Source of the DNA: Cryphonectria parasitica EP155
Taxonomy: Eukaryota; Ascomycota; Sordariomycetes; Diaporthales; Cryphonectriaceae
Reading direction: 5' to 3'
Length of the DNA stretch: 64,000 nt
Assembly (NCBI RefSeq): GCF_011745365.1
Contig: NW_024468912.1
Span: 186,001-250,000, forward strand
In this document: positions 12,195-23,324 of the stretch, piece by piece
Layout: every line of letters starts with the position of its first letter
Numbering within the stretch: the stretch's first letter is position 1
Translations under genes and position numbers: made by a program
The notes under the pieces: model-generated
The model's input: only the letters and a program-made list of their open reading frames with translations
Told to the model about the DNA's origin: nothing
Databases searched by the model: none

Positions 12195-13305
12195 ATGCCG
12201 TCAAACGCTGCGGATGATGACCGATCTCGCATCATCGCGTCAGTCTCCGTCTGTATGACACTCGCCCTTATTGCGACTGCCATGCGATTTACTGCACGGC
12301 GTATGAGGCGGGCAAGCCTGATCGCATCAGACTACCTGTCCATCATTGGGTTGTTGTGTGCATGTGTGGTGTCGTCAATCATTATTGCGGGTGTGTCAAC
12401 CTTTTCGGCCCTTCTCCTCCTCAATGGAGAGTACAATAAACGGAGAGTTGGGAATACTCTCCACTTACTGATGCTTCACATATGGAAGCTTTCTAACACA
12501 TTGTTCTTCGCAGAGGCACACCTCGGTCTTGGATTGCATGTCGAGCGGGTATCAATGCCCAACATCCGGGAAATCCTCCTTACAACTTTCATCGGCGAGA
12601 TATTCTACAGCATTGGTTTCACCTTTATCAAGCTATCAATCTTGGCACTCTACCGACATCTTTTTCCCACGCGCTTCATCAAAGTGAGCTCTATGGCCCT
12701 CGGTACGTTCGTCATAATGTGGGGAATTTCGCTGGTTCTGGTGACTATCTTCAGCTGCCAACCCATTCACGGATTCTGGGATATCACGACGCCTTCCAAG
12801 TGTGTGAACTCCAAGTGGTTCTTCATCGGCAATTCTATCCCCAACATCATCGCAGATGTCATATTACTGTTTCTTCCCATGCGAGATGTATGGAGACTTC
12901 AGCTCCAGCTGCGCTCAAAAATTGCTGTCAGCGTCATGTTCGTGCTGGGAAGTTTCGTCATTATCGCAAGCGGTCTCCGCATAAAATTCATGCTTTCTAT
13001 GAATGAGGACGATATGACTTGTAGGTCTTCCAGGTCCCCAGCCCTTATCTTGATCTTGTGCTTACCAGATTATATTTTTAGGGTCTTATGTTGGAGTCGG
13101 GCTGTGGACTGCAGTTGAGATCGACGTGGCCGTGGTATCGTCCTGTTTGCCCACAATGCGCCCCCTCCTTGCTTGGCTGATTCCCGAAGCAATCAAGAGC
13201 AAGCGTACCCAGGAGTTCTACCCTCTACACAACAGTGAAAACGAAAGAATCGTCCGCCACGGCACAAATGATGGGAACAAGACCTCGTTCGTGGTGAGGG
13301 ACTGA
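12195..13305 (+). CDS. Rhodopsin-like integral membrane protein, fungal family
   Basis: Seven-helix type membrane protein common in Pezizomycotina (the fungal rhodopsin-like, PTH11-related group without a visible CFEM domain). Exons 12195-12390, 12514-13020 and 13082-13305 give 308 residues. The first intron (12391-12513, GTGTGT donor, TTCGCAG acceptor) is a multiple of three with no stop, so retention would give 349 residues. The spliced form joins IIIA directly to EAHLGLGLHVERV, which fits the family better. The second intron (13021-13081) restores WSYVGVGLWTAVEIDVAVV, then SCLPTMRP, a hallmark block. The start at MPSNAADDDR was preferred over an upstream in-frame ATG. Such proteins are often near secondary-metabolite genes; ligand and role are unknown. 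Confidence 0.8.
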
Positions 13306-14384
13306 CGGCAAGTGATTCTTCAAGTCGAACCTTGATGACGACGAGACCCAGTCATTCCCAGTGCCGCCATAAAAAAAGAATCAAAAAATTGGATCCGCTG
13401 AAGAAGGGAAGTTACATAACTTGGATACTTATGTTGAAATCTTGTATTTATATAGCTATATTATCGTTCACTATGATCCCTACTGTTGCGCCTCGTATAT
13501 AATTGGACCCTACTCTATCCACACAATGAGTTTGAGATATCTCAGTGACAGAGGCATTAGCACGCAGAAGCAATGACACTTGTGTGACTCCGGGTAATTA
13601 GCTGGAGAGCCCATTCTCTAGATTTAAAAGCGCATGTGTTACCATTCAGGACATCTTCACTGGAATCAAGGCCTTCTTGGAAATTTGAGCTGACCAGGTA
13701 ACCTAGGAGAGAGAAAAATATCAGGGCCAGCAACTTGGCCTCATCTCGCTCTCGAGCCCGTGTGTAAACGTCAAAAGCCCCCAAGGGACACCAGCAATCC
13801 GAGCATGAATTTCTGCGCTATTGAGCTGCTATTTGACAATGTCACTAGTCATTGGTGATCACTCTCGTAACTGTACCATGGTTCACCGGGTTCTACAAAA
13901 AAATGTGGACGGACGTTAATTACGACTGGTGGTCAGCAACAGCTCGGCGAGCGGCTCGGGTAGAATCCCACATATTCCTACCATGTATTGGAAACGTAAG
14001 ATCGGCAGGCTGCATAATGGGCAGGGTCCAGAGCCTTGCCACTTTCCTGGTTTGCTGTTATGGCTTACTTCAGCCCCCAAATTGTGTACTTGTGAATGTT
14101 TAAACAGTGGCTAACCCAACACGGCATTTTTCATGAAAGACCTGGACCCCATCTCGATGAAACCCCGCTCGAACTCTGATATCTTCCGTGTCTCCCTTAA
14201 AACTACGGCTCAGATGCTGGGTCGTCATCCTGTTGTCATTCCAGTTGTTAATCAAAGCTCTTCAAGATCCCCCACTCCGGGACTGGAGATAAGTGATTTT
14301 GCATACTCTTCTCACGCCCGCTGTTGTCTGAACAGGATATGGGGTTCTTTTCCAATAATTTATTGCATTTTTGATTGATCCTTC
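13306..14384. other. Intergenic, no gene seen
   Basis: About 1.1 kb between two plus-strand genes. Short frames on both strands show no recognisable product, and I see no repeat or RNA gene. Confidence 0.5.
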
Positions 14385-15736
14385 ATGGCTCCTGCATCAA
14401 AACCGAGGCTTTCTGCCTCGGAGACCTTTGGGCTGGTGGTGGCAATCGCGAAAACTCTCTCAGTAGCATCTTTTACATTCATCACTGCTCTCTTCAGAGG
14501 CCGCTCTGGGCATCGGCTCCTCTTCAGACATGTAGCGCATAGAGCTCTGCGGACCATGAATGGGCAGGCCACAGCCAGACAAATTCAGTCAGTCATTGAG
14601 TAGATTGTTCCGATCTGGTAATGGGAGATTCTGACCGTGATACTGAACAGGGCCATTAATCCTCCGACGGATGAAGCTTATGCCTCGTTCGCTAAATCAC
14701 ATGGCTTTGAGAAAAATATTGTGGATCTGCCGACCTCTGGTGGGAAGATATTGTGGATGGGCAATCCCAGCTCTCCAAAAGTCATGGTCTGCTTCCACGG
14801 TATGAGCCAATCTCCTTACCAAGTGCGAGAATGCCACATGAGAGGGTATACAGACTAAATGATGCTGGCGCAATCAACAGGCGGTGGATATGTTTATCCC
14901 GCGGCGGCTCAGTTCGGATGGTGCTGGGATCTCCTCAAGAAAGGGGGTATTGGCCAGGACACCGCCGTTGCGATCCTGTCCATGAGCCTTGCGCCGGCTG
15001 CTCAGTATCCTACACAACTGCGCCAGGCAGTCGAGATGCTTGAGCATCTCACCAGGAATGCTGGAAAGAGACCAGAAGATGTGAGTACATGTTCACGCAA
15101 GTAATCTGAATATCATGCCGAGTTCTGCCAAAGTACTGAACTCACGTCTCCTTAGATCATTATTGAAGGCGATTCTGGTGGGGCGCAGCTCGGCCTTGCT
15201 TTGGTGTCACACCTGTTGCACCCACACCCTCTTATCCCGGCACTAAAGCTATCCGGATCGTTGGCGGGTCTAGCTCTCATCAGTCCATGGGTCACGCCGA
15301 AGACGACATCTAACTCATTCACACGTAATGGAGGCCGAGACCTTGTGAACGGCCATGTTTTGAGTCGCTGGGCTTCGTACGCCTTGGGTAGTGCCAGTCT
15401 GGATGAATACAACGCCCCGGTCACTGCCAATGCAACATGGTGGAACGGTATCAAAAGCGCTGTCAAGAACATAATTGTTACGGCAGGCACTGAGGAGGTG
15501 CTCTTTGATGATATTCAGACACTGGTCGGCCTGCTAGAGGTATGTTCACAGCAATAAAGCAAAGTTCCGTGTAATTTAGACTGACAACATTTTCACAGCC
15601 TTCCATGCCAGATATGCAGGTTTTGTTTGTGGAGGAGACTCACGACCAGCCTTTGATGGATCCTCTGCTCGGAATGAAGGAAGACTGTGAATCATCAGAG
15701 GCTGTGAAGTCATGGATTGCTTCGAATTTTGAGTAA
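14385..15736 (+). CDS. Alpha/beta hydrolase (HSL/carboxylesterase-like)
   Basis: Predicted 357-residue serine hydrolase in five exons: 14385-14587, 14651-14799, 14881-15080, 15156-15539 and 15599-15736. Splicing 14800-14880 (GTATGA...CAACAG) creates the oxyanion-hole motif FHGGGYVYP, which no single frame shows. The nucleophile elbow is GDSGGAQLG at the start of exon 4. A TAGTEEVLFDD segment probably holds the catalytic Asp, and ETHDQP in the last exon the His. The N-terminus (MAPASKPRLSASETFGLVVA) has a hydrophobic stretch that may anchor it. Family members hydrolyse esters or lactones, and many sit in fungal biosynthetic clusters. Whether this one acts on the neighbouring NR-PKS product is inference from position only. 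Confidence 0.85.
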
Positions 15737-16830
15737 TGGCATTTTTTTTATTTTTCTTGATAACAGCTGGAGTGATATAATATCCACATTCAGAAGATTG
15801 AAAGACAAAGAAAATGGATCTGCAGTGTGATTTGTGTCATTTTCTTTCCATTAAGTGTTGAGAATTCAGAAAGTCATAATTGCATGCCTCTACAGGACAA
15901 AATGTTTCATGTTCTTCCTCGAATCTTCTGATGATCAACCACCTACTGTTGTAAGATGGGAGCGGCCATCCAGCTTGTGGTTCAATGGTTTCCCCAACAT
16001 GATTATATTGCTATTACCTAATCCAAAATGGTCATTTTCTATCTCATATTGATGTATTATCCTACCTTCCCGTCTCAGTAAGGTTTTATGGTTGTCATAC
16101 TTGCCATGCACATACAATGGTGTCACGCACTGAGCGGTGCGATCCTCGGACTGGTTCATTTTACCTCCAGGATCGCTAGAATTTACTTCCCTTTTGAATT
16201 CGGTCCTTTTGTATCATGCCTGCCATGCGTACGTTACGCAACTGTGTTACATGATGTTACACACTGGAGTACTGAGCCGGGAGGTTACTCTCGGACCGTT
16301 ACATTTTACAACCAGAAGTCAGCAAGATAAGCTCCCAGATGATTGACTTTTTGCCCAACCGAAACACGACCTGGGGCCCAGAACGCAGGAATGCTGTTCC
16401 CGAAGACACGAGTTCCGAGTACTACGCTGATCGTATTGTACCGTACTGAGCTGTGTGGTCTTCGTACTCTTACATGTTACATCCAAGATCAGCAATGTTG
16501 GCTAATTCTTTTTGGCTTATTGTTTCATTCAAACTATCATGCAGGGGCAGAACGCAGGAAGAGGGCTTCCGAAGACAGAAGCGCTGAGTGATACGCTGGT
16601 GTGGTGGGGGCCAAATGGTTGTACACACGACTCATTACACTGGACTAATGATTAATCCCCAAAGGCACCTGCATTACCACGGAATATGCGAAAATAGGTC
16701 CAGCTCTCTCATCAAGGCGATATCATTGAAATTGATTTAGCTTTATGCACCCACCCAAGATACGGCTCTCGACTAGTCACGAGCATGTCCAGTTGTCTAT
16801 GTTGCAAACACTAAGAGTAATTACATCAAC
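15737..16830. other. Intergenic, no gene seen
   Basis: About 1.1 kb between the hydrolase and the methyltransferase, presumably holding the methyltransferase promoter. Several short motifs recur at 16180-16600 (TACGTTACGCAACTG, ATGTTAC, GATCAGCAA-like), but I see no clear repeat unit or gene. Confidence 0.5.
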
Positions 16831-18232
16831 ATGGCTGGGAATTCTCAACCCTCGTACCATTCTTTCACCTCTATGGCCCAAGACATTCTCAGTGTGGCAA
16901 TCAAGCTGGACTCCCAACTCGCAGCCGCGAGCCGTCCCCCACCGAGTCTGGGAGTAGACTTCGCTGAGGGCCTTCCTGCCGATATCGAGGCCACGAGAGC
17001 CGACCTTGTGGACAAGCTCCATGAAGCAAAGCGCTTTGGACTTGGATCCAGGGGTACCCTCTGGGAAATGGGCTTCCAATTTACAGATGAGATGACCCTC
17101 AGAGCTATCTACGAATTTCGTCTTGCACATCACGTGCCGTTGGACAGCAGTGCAACATTTGACGAGGTTTCGAAGGCAAGCGGGTTAAGCCTAGCCCTAA
17201 CCGAGCGTCTCATTCGCCAGGCCATGGCAAGTCACATATTCACTGAGGCACCGGACCAGCCCGGACACGTGATTCATACAGCTACTTCACGCCTGCTGGC
17301 TACTGATGCGGATGCTATGGACGCCATCGGGATGCTCACCGAGGATCTGTCTCCTGCATGCAATCGGTTTGATGAGGCTGTTAGGCAGTGGGGAATCGGT
17401 GCGTGCTCGGGCAATGGTGAACCACACCATGCAGCTTCAGCCTTCGTCCATGACGGTGCCGGCATGTTTGACTTTCTGGCCAAACATCCTGACCGTGGGC
17501 GCCGGTTTAGTGCTGGAATGCGGTATTTTGGCCGCGGCTCAGGTTGGGATTTGGAGCATCTCGTGAAGTCGTACCCTTGGCATGACGTTGACGTTGCCGG
17601 TGCTACCTTTGTCGATATTGGCGGAGGGTACGGCACTGTCTCGCAGGTGCTGGCAGCATCAACGAATCACATCAAATTCTTGGTTCAAGATTTGCCTCAT
17701 ACTGTAAAACAGGGGGCAGCAGCACTTCCCAATCCACTGAGGTCACGGATTTTCTTCGAGGAGCACGACTTCCTTACACCTCAGACACACAAAGGCACGG
17801 ATGTCTTTTTTCTCCGCTGGATACTCCATAACTGGGGAGACCAAAATGCATTGCAGATTCTCAGGAGCCTCATTCCGGGTATGAAACACGGCACGCGCGT
17901 CGTCATCTACGAATTTGTCCTTTCAAATGGGCCCGAAACCAAGTTGTCCAGGAAGCAGCCTCGGTAAGTAGAATGCAAGACGGCCCCAAATCCTTGACTA
18001 TTAATCATTTCGGTGATACCTCATTTATTTGTTACTAATGTGAATCTTCCCCAGCAATCTTGATCTTGTGATGCTCGCCTGTTGGAACTCCCCTGAGCGC
18101 ACTGAATCCATGTGGAAGGAACTTATAGGGCGTGTAGATACCAGACTAAAATTCGTAGGAGTCCGGGGATCTGAGGGTAGCTTGATGTCTGTTATAGAGG
18201 CAGTCTGGGAGGATCAGACGGAGACTTCTTAG
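16831..18232 (+). CDS. O-methyltransferase (class I SAM-dependent, fungal PKS-cluster type)
   Basis: 436-residue SAM-dependent O-methyltransferase in two exons (16831-17963 and 18055-18232; intron GTAAGT...CCCCAG). The N-terminal half is a winged-helix dimerisation domain (EVSKASGLSLALTERLIRQA). The SAM-binding glycine motif is FVDIGGGYGTVSQVLA. The later LRWILHNWGDQNALQILRSL matches the catalytic His region (HxWxD-like HNWGD) of plant-type and aflatoxin/sterigmatocystin OMTs. The C-terminal exon carries DLVMLACWNSPERTESMW, with the Glu region that completes the active site. It would methylate a phenolic hydroxyl. The NR-PKS 6 kb upstream is the obvious source of such a substrate, but there is no direct proof of linkage. 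Its 3' end faces the membrane-protein gene at 18510. Confidence 0.9.
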
Positions 18233-18509
18233 AAGAGTCAGGCATTTGAATCAGTATCAGGAGGACAATGAACTTGGCCGGGTATGGCCGTCCAGGATAC
18301 CATGCAGAAGTGGCCTGTTTACTTATTTGTTGTCGTTTTACTTGAGCTACTCTACAAGTACCAAATCAGATTTCCTTTCTCGTTGAGGCCAAGAGCACTG
18401 ATTCAGACGCTGGACTTTCTCTTTGGTTTCTCGTGTTTAATAGTAGCTCTTCTCCTATCTAGCTTCATCTGTATTAACTCATACAAAAGACACGTAAATC
18501 GTGGCACAT

Positions 18510-19980
18510 TTATGTTGTTGCCGACCGATTGAGTCGACCAGGCTGAGCTTGCACGACAGATGACTGCGGCCCCGGGTCGACAGAAACCGCATCCACGCTC
18601 CTAGAGCCAAGCTCAACAGTCGAATCAGGCGCAGGGGTGGAGTCGAGCCTACGATACTCTTTGCAACACTTAGGTTAGCCACTTCCACCTCAGAAGAGAG
18701 TTACTACTGACTTACTTGCAACCATGTCAATGCATTGGAAAATTGTCGGCGCCAGCAAAACGACGGCAAGAATCTGACCGAATCCCCAACTATCCTCAGA
18801 GTCTCCTTCCAGAAGCGTCGCATTCCACTTTCTCAGAGTGAAGATCATGTACAGGTGCAGAGGATACTGGAGAAGTAGGGGCACAAGCACTGCCGATTGC
18901 CGCTGGTTTCTGCTCAGAGCCTTCCACCAGTCTTGATCGATAAAGGGGCGGGAAATCATCCGGGGTTGGAGGTCTGCCATGGCACAGGCCAGAACGGTCC
19001 ACAACAGGACGAAAACCTCCACGGCATCCGTAAAAATGTTTTCCTTCTTGATTTCCCAGCCATCGTCCTCAAAGAGGAAGAGATTTCGTATGGTCAGAGT
19101 GGTGTACGGCAGCGTTACTATGTCCCACCATGGAGGTAAGGCAAGAAACAAGACTATAAAGACGAAGGCGCAAGTGATAGAGAGATAAACCTTGTCGACG
19201 TAAGGGTGAGAGGCCGACGGAGCAGAAACGTCTGTCGTGATATAACACTGGCCGTTTATACTGTCATTCCACCTACTGAGGGCCCATCCAAAGAGAATGG
19301 AAAACGCGAGATAGAGGGCGGCAAATGTGAGGATGGCGGCGATTCTGAAATTTCTGCCCTCTGTTTTGCGGAACAAGCTGACAAGGGAGGCGCAAAACGA
19401 AACACTTAAGTAACATCTTGTTAATCAAAGCTGAGGGCAATAGGTTGACCATAAGACCATACGCTGTGAAGTTCACCGTGTCATACACGATATGGAAGTG
19501 GTACAGGTCCAGGGTCTGGAACTGTGCAAGTGCTGCAACCAATAGGGCAATCCCTGCCAAAGTCAGGTGTTGATAGCAAGATCAATATTCGATTCTTGAA
19601 TCTATAGGATCGGCTTACCATTCATGGTCTGGATATCGCTGACGGTCGAGAGAGTCTTCTCAACCAACGTCCTCTTCTGGTCTTTCACCCCTAGTCCAGG
19701 GTCATCATCATCACCACGGCAGGAACTGTCATCGTCTCCCAATAATGAAGCGCCGTCTCGCAGGTACCAAGCCCACAGCGACAGTATGAGAGAGATTCCA
19801 GCTTGAATTGCGAAGGCGATGATGATCTGATGGTTTTAGCTTCTTAGATCGCGATCGAGACGTGTTTTCATACACATGTGCAAGCATCATGATATGCTGG
19901 AAGCAATTCGGTTGATGTTAACTTACCCCTAGGCCGGCGACATCAGAATTGGTATTCCCGACGCCTCCCTCACAAGCCAT
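18510..19980 (-). CDS. Multi-pass membrane protein, function unknown
   Basis: 387-residue protein in five exons: 19980-19927, 19826-19619, 19553-19463, 19377-18716 and 18658-18510. The short first exon (MACEGGVGNTNSDVAGLG) is followed by IIIAFAIQAG and LILSLWAWYLRDG, then an acidic loop (DDDSSCRGDDDD), a QFQTLDLYHFHIVYDTVNFT block, and at least four more hydrophobic segments (ILTFAALYLAFSILFGWALS, SITCAFVFIVLFLAL, VFVLLWTVLACAMA, ILAVVLLAPTIF). The tail is hydrophilic. The layout matches a widespread uncharacterised fungal membrane family. It has no transport or enzyme motif I can name. It converges with the methyltransferase, with 278 bp between ends. The junction 19463/19377 (giving NFTALFRKTEG) is the least certain. 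Confidence 0.75.
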
Positions 19981-20582
19981 GATTATTAGTTGGTTTTGAG
20001 CCAGATGACCGTTGGAGGATTGCCGGAGAAGAAAGAGATGTATAGAGTGAAGAGGATAGTAATTTTTGCCTCCAGCAAAATGACATTCTTGTGCAGAGGA
20101 CGTGCTTACGTGACCACAAGTAGAAAAAATGTTGGGGGCCAAGGACAAAATTAGTGGTTTACGAGCAGGCAGTAGCTGCTTACGTGAGAACACCATGCAG
20201 ATACCTATAAACCTGATCCGAGATAACTACCTGAGCACGAATTTGGGTGCTTTAGAGGATGATATAAAAAAATGGAACTAAAAAGGAGATATAACACCCC
20301 TTCTGGGAAGATAAGTAGTAGCACTAAGTAATCTTGGTTTGCCTACTTCCCCTCGTTAATAACTCTCTTCACACGACCACTTCGTTATTTATATTAAACT
20401 GTTGGACTTCAAAACGATTTATTCCTGAACTCAGAAGTTGGCGCCTGAGATCCATGCCTCGGGGTGATTTTTCACAGGGGTAGGATTAAGAATGTAGAAA
20501 TTATCTTCGCTCCGCGTCGTATATACTATTTCTAGATTCTAGCCAAGTATAAACTCATAACGCGTCATGCAGCATCATTTGT
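19981..20582. other. Intergenic, no gene seen
   Basis: 600 bp holding the promoter of the membrane-protein gene and the 3' flank of the alpha-glucosidase. No other feature seen. Confidence 0.5.
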
Positions 20583-22355
20583 TCATGTCTTCATGAGATA
20601 TACCCTGCCCTCATACGGCGCAAAGTCGTCGAATCGATTCTTGGCCTCAGCCGTGGACGCAATCATAGACAGAATCGGCTCACCCTCACCATCTAAGCCC
20701 AGAATGTTTCCAGCAGGGACTTTCCATGGCTTGTAGGATGCCGTGAAATTAAGCACGACTAGGGCTCTCTCTCTGCGCGCGCTCGTCTTCACGTATGTGA
20801 ACAGCTCAGTGTCCTCGACGTCGAGCAAATCGAAGCGGCCGTGGACGAACAGGTCAGCGTATTCGCGGCGGAATGCAAGCATCGACCTCCAGTAGGCCAA
20901 TACGGAGCTCTTGCTTCCGAGCTGGTCGGTGACATTGATCTCCTTGGCCAGCGGGTGAGCCGCCATCCAGGTCTCTTTGCCGTCTGAGAAGCCACCATGG
21001 GGCTTGGTTCCATCCCACACCATCGGAATGCGTGCGTGGTCGCGAGCCAGGTGCTGCAGCGCCGCGACGGCTTTGTTGAACCTCTCTGGCTGGACAGCCC
21101 CACCATCCGTCTTGGGTAGGTGCTCAAGGAACAGCAGGCTGTCGATGTCTTTGTACTGAGTGATAGGATAGGACTCGAGGGAGGGGTTGACCTGGCCGAT
21201 CTCCTGTCCCTGGTACACATACATGGTGCCTGAGAGCGTCGACTGCAGCATAGCCAGCAGCTTTCCGGAGGCGACGCGGTGCTCGGGCGCGTCGTTGCCG
21301 AAGCGGCTGATGCTGCGGGCCTGGTCGTGGTTTTCCATAAAGACGGTGCTCCAGCCGTCTGTGTCCCGGATGAGGGCCTGGGTGCGGTCCACGGCGCGCT
21401 TGAGGTCCGGCAGTTGCCAGCTACGGGGGACGACGTCGTACTTGTGGATGGGGCCCATGCCGACGTCCACGATATCGAACTGGAAGACCATGTTGAGCTG
21501 CCCTTCCCTGGCACTGACGTACCGAAGCACACGCTCCGTCTCGGGTGTACAAGGAAGCTCGCCGACCGTGATGGCACCGTAACGGCGCAGGATCTCGCTC
21601 ATCTCGTCCAGGAACTCATGCATGCGAGGGCCGTTGCAGTACAGGGTGGACGCTGCTTGATAGAGGACGCTGGGGTCCAGTACAGGCGCGTCCGCAAGGT
21701 CTGGCGGCTTGCTGTACATGTTGACGGTGTCGATGCGGAAACCGTCGACACCACGCTTGAGCCAGAACTCCATCGAGCTCTCGTAGATGGCGCGACGCGT
21801 CTCGGGGTTCTCCCAATTCAAATCAGGCTGTTCGATGGCGAACAGGTGCAGGTAATACTCTTCCGTGGCTGGGTCCCATTCCCACACGCTGCCGCCGCCA
21901 AAATTGGACCGCCAGTTGTTGGGCGGCTGCCTCCGCCCCTGGTCGTCGTACTTGGCAGGACGCCAGATGTACCAGTCGCGCTTGGGGTTGGACTTGCTGG
22001 AGCGGGACTCCTTGAACCACATGTGCTCGCTCGAGGAGTGGTTGATGACGAGGTCTAGCATGATGCGCAGGCCGCGGTCGTGGCACTCGCGAATCAGCTG
22101 TTCCATGTCGGCAAGGGTGCCGTAGGGGCCGTAGACGTCCTCGTAGTTAGAGATATCGTAGCCCATGTCGACTTGAGGACTGTCGTACATGGGGCAGATC
22201 CATATGACGTTGACGCCCAGGGACGCAATGTAATCCAGCTTGGAGATGATGCCCTGGAGGTCACCGACGCCATCACTATTGGAGTCCTTGAAGCTGGCCG
22301 GGTATATCTGGTATACCACGGCTGACTTCCACCAAGGCTTGTCGCCAACAGTCAT
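20583..22355 (-). CDS. malT: Alpha-glucosidase / maltase, GH13
   Basis: Complete intronless 590-residue glycoside hydrolase of family GH13, oligo-1,6-glucosidase/maltase subfamily. It starts MTVGDKPWWKSAVVYQIYPA, the standard opening. The conserved GH13 regions are present: DLVINHSS (region I), GFRIDTVNM with the nucleophile Asp (II), TVGELP with the acid/base Glu (III) and FMENHDQARS with the stabilising Asp (IV). QPDLNWENPE is also typical. There is no signal peptide, so it is expected to be cytosolic and to hydrolyse imported maltose or isomaltose-type sugars. It is divergent from the permease at 23929, and with that gene and the Zn2Cys6 gene at 26377 it forms a set like the Aspergillus malP-malT-malR cluster. 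The symbol is by analogy. Confidence 0.93.
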   Translation of the reverse strand: MTVGDKPWWKSAVVYQIYPASFKDSNSDGVGDLQGIISKLDYIASLGVNVIWICPMYDSPQVDMGYDISNYEDVYGPYGTLADMEQLIRECHDRGLRIMLDLVINHSSSEHMWFKESRSSKSNPKRDWYIWRPAKYDDQGRRQPPNNWRSNFGGGSVWEWDPATEEYYLHLFAIEQPDLNWENPETRRAIYESSMEFWLKRGVDGFRIDTVNMYSKPPDLADAPVLDPSVLYQAASTLYCNGPRMHEFLDEMSEILRRYGAITVGELPCTPETERVLRYVSAREGQLNMVFQFDIVDVGMGPIHKYDVVPRSWQLPDLKRAVDRTQALIRDTDGWSTVFMENHDQARSISRFGNDAPEHRVASGKLLAMLQSTLSGTMYVYQGQEIGQVNPSLESYPITQYKDIDSLLFLEHLPKTDGGAVQPERFNKAVAALQHLARDHARIPMVWDGTKPHGGFSDGKETWMAAHPLAKEINVTDQLGSKSSVLAYWRSMLAFRREYADLFVHGRFDLLDVEDTELFTYVKTSARRERALVVLNFTASYKPWKVPAGNILGLDGEGEPILSMIASTAEAKNRFDDFAPYEGRVYLMKT

Positions 22356-22796
22356 GATGCCCGTATAATAACAAGGTTTCTGGGAGAAAAGTCAACGATT
22401 TTTTCCTCCTTGTTTCCTTGGCCTTTCTCTGGAGCCTTTGCGCCTGGTGAACGTTCTTGACAGGAGATGATGTAGACAAGAGGGGAGGTGGAGCTTTTGC
22501 GAGTGTGAAGAGGACTGAGGAGAGCGTGAAGAACGAGTCTGGTTCTCTCTGTGCTCTTTCTCGAGATGGCATGAACAACTTTGTGTCTTTAATAAATGCC
22601 TCTCTCTCTCAATCTCTCTTTCTCTCACTCCACCTCCACCCCCACCCCCACCTTCTTTCGCCCCTCTTGAAGATCGACAGAGGTCGCGCAGGCTCACGAT
22701 GGTGGCTGTGGGTCCTAGTGCGACTCCCATGCGCAGTCCATGGCGGGGAATTAGCCGTTGAAACGGAAGTCGTCCAAATGATGCGGATGTGGCACT

Positions 22797-22818
22797 CATT
22801 GGGCCCTTGTCGGACCGA
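22797..22818 (+). promoter_or_regulatory. Composite element copy 1 (CATTGG-N4-TTGTCGGACCGA)
   Basis: An inverted CCAAT box (CATTGG), a 4-base spacer (GCCC) and the CGG-A-CCG inverted repeat within TTGTCGGACCGA. The CGG/CCG palindrome is the type of half-site arrangement bound by Zn2Cys6 dimers, and CCAAT boxes are bound by the HAP/CBC complex. Confidence 0.65.
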
Positions 22819-23040
22819 CCAGGGGATAGCGTACTTATCAGCCCATGATCAAGGCGAGTCCGTTATAGCGTGCAAATTACAGCCCGGCAAGAGCGAAGAA
22901 ATGGTCGGCGTGCCTGAACTTTAGCCACATGAGCTAGTAGAACCGTTGGCGACGGTCATTGGGCAACCAGCAGCTACGACTTGCATTAGATCCCGAAGGA
23001 GTAAGGCTGGATGATGGTGGGTACAAATATTGACTAATCT

Positions 23041-23062
23041 CATTGGTTTATTGTCGGTCCGA
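23041..23062 (+). promoter_or_regulatory. Composite element copy 2 (CATTGG-N4-TTGTCGGTCCGA)
   Basis: Same architecture and spacing as copy 1 with spacer TTTA. The core differs only in the central A/T, which keeps the palindrome. It starts 244 bp downstream of copy 1. Confidence 0.65.
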
Positions 23063-23302
23063 GGCCAGCAATGACGCACGAATCGGCTCATGATACATGA
23101 CAGCACGTGATCGTGATCGTACAAGTTATATCCAGGCACGTGCCAGGCACGTGCGAAGCTTGGTCAAGCCACTTTCGCATTAGCCACAATAGCCAGGTGA
23201 GCTATTTGCAGCGATCATTGAATGCCGGGCTACCCAGAGCTTATGATCAAATCGGGGAGGGCTGGGACAGGTTATTAAAAAAGCATACCTCTTAGAGCCT
23301 AC

Positions 23303-23324
23303 CATTGGCCTTTTGTCGGTCCGA
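23303..23324 (+). promoter_or_regulatory. Composite element copy 3 (CATTGG-N4-TTGTCGGTCCGA)
   Basis: Same architecture with spacer CCTT. It lies 262 bp after copy 2 and about 600 bp before the permease start. All three copies have the same orientation and exact spacing, while the sequence between the two boxes is not conserved. Confidence 0.65.

Noticed and set aside
18284..18532. 82-codon frame with a hydrophobic segment (+)
   Set aside because: It lies between two convergent 3' ends, overlaps the last exon of the membrane-protein gene on the other strand, and shows no family pattern; more likely UTR.
21279..22058. 259-codon frame (+)
   Set aside because: Antisense shadow of the alpha-glucosidase, whose catalytic motifs are intact on the minus strand.
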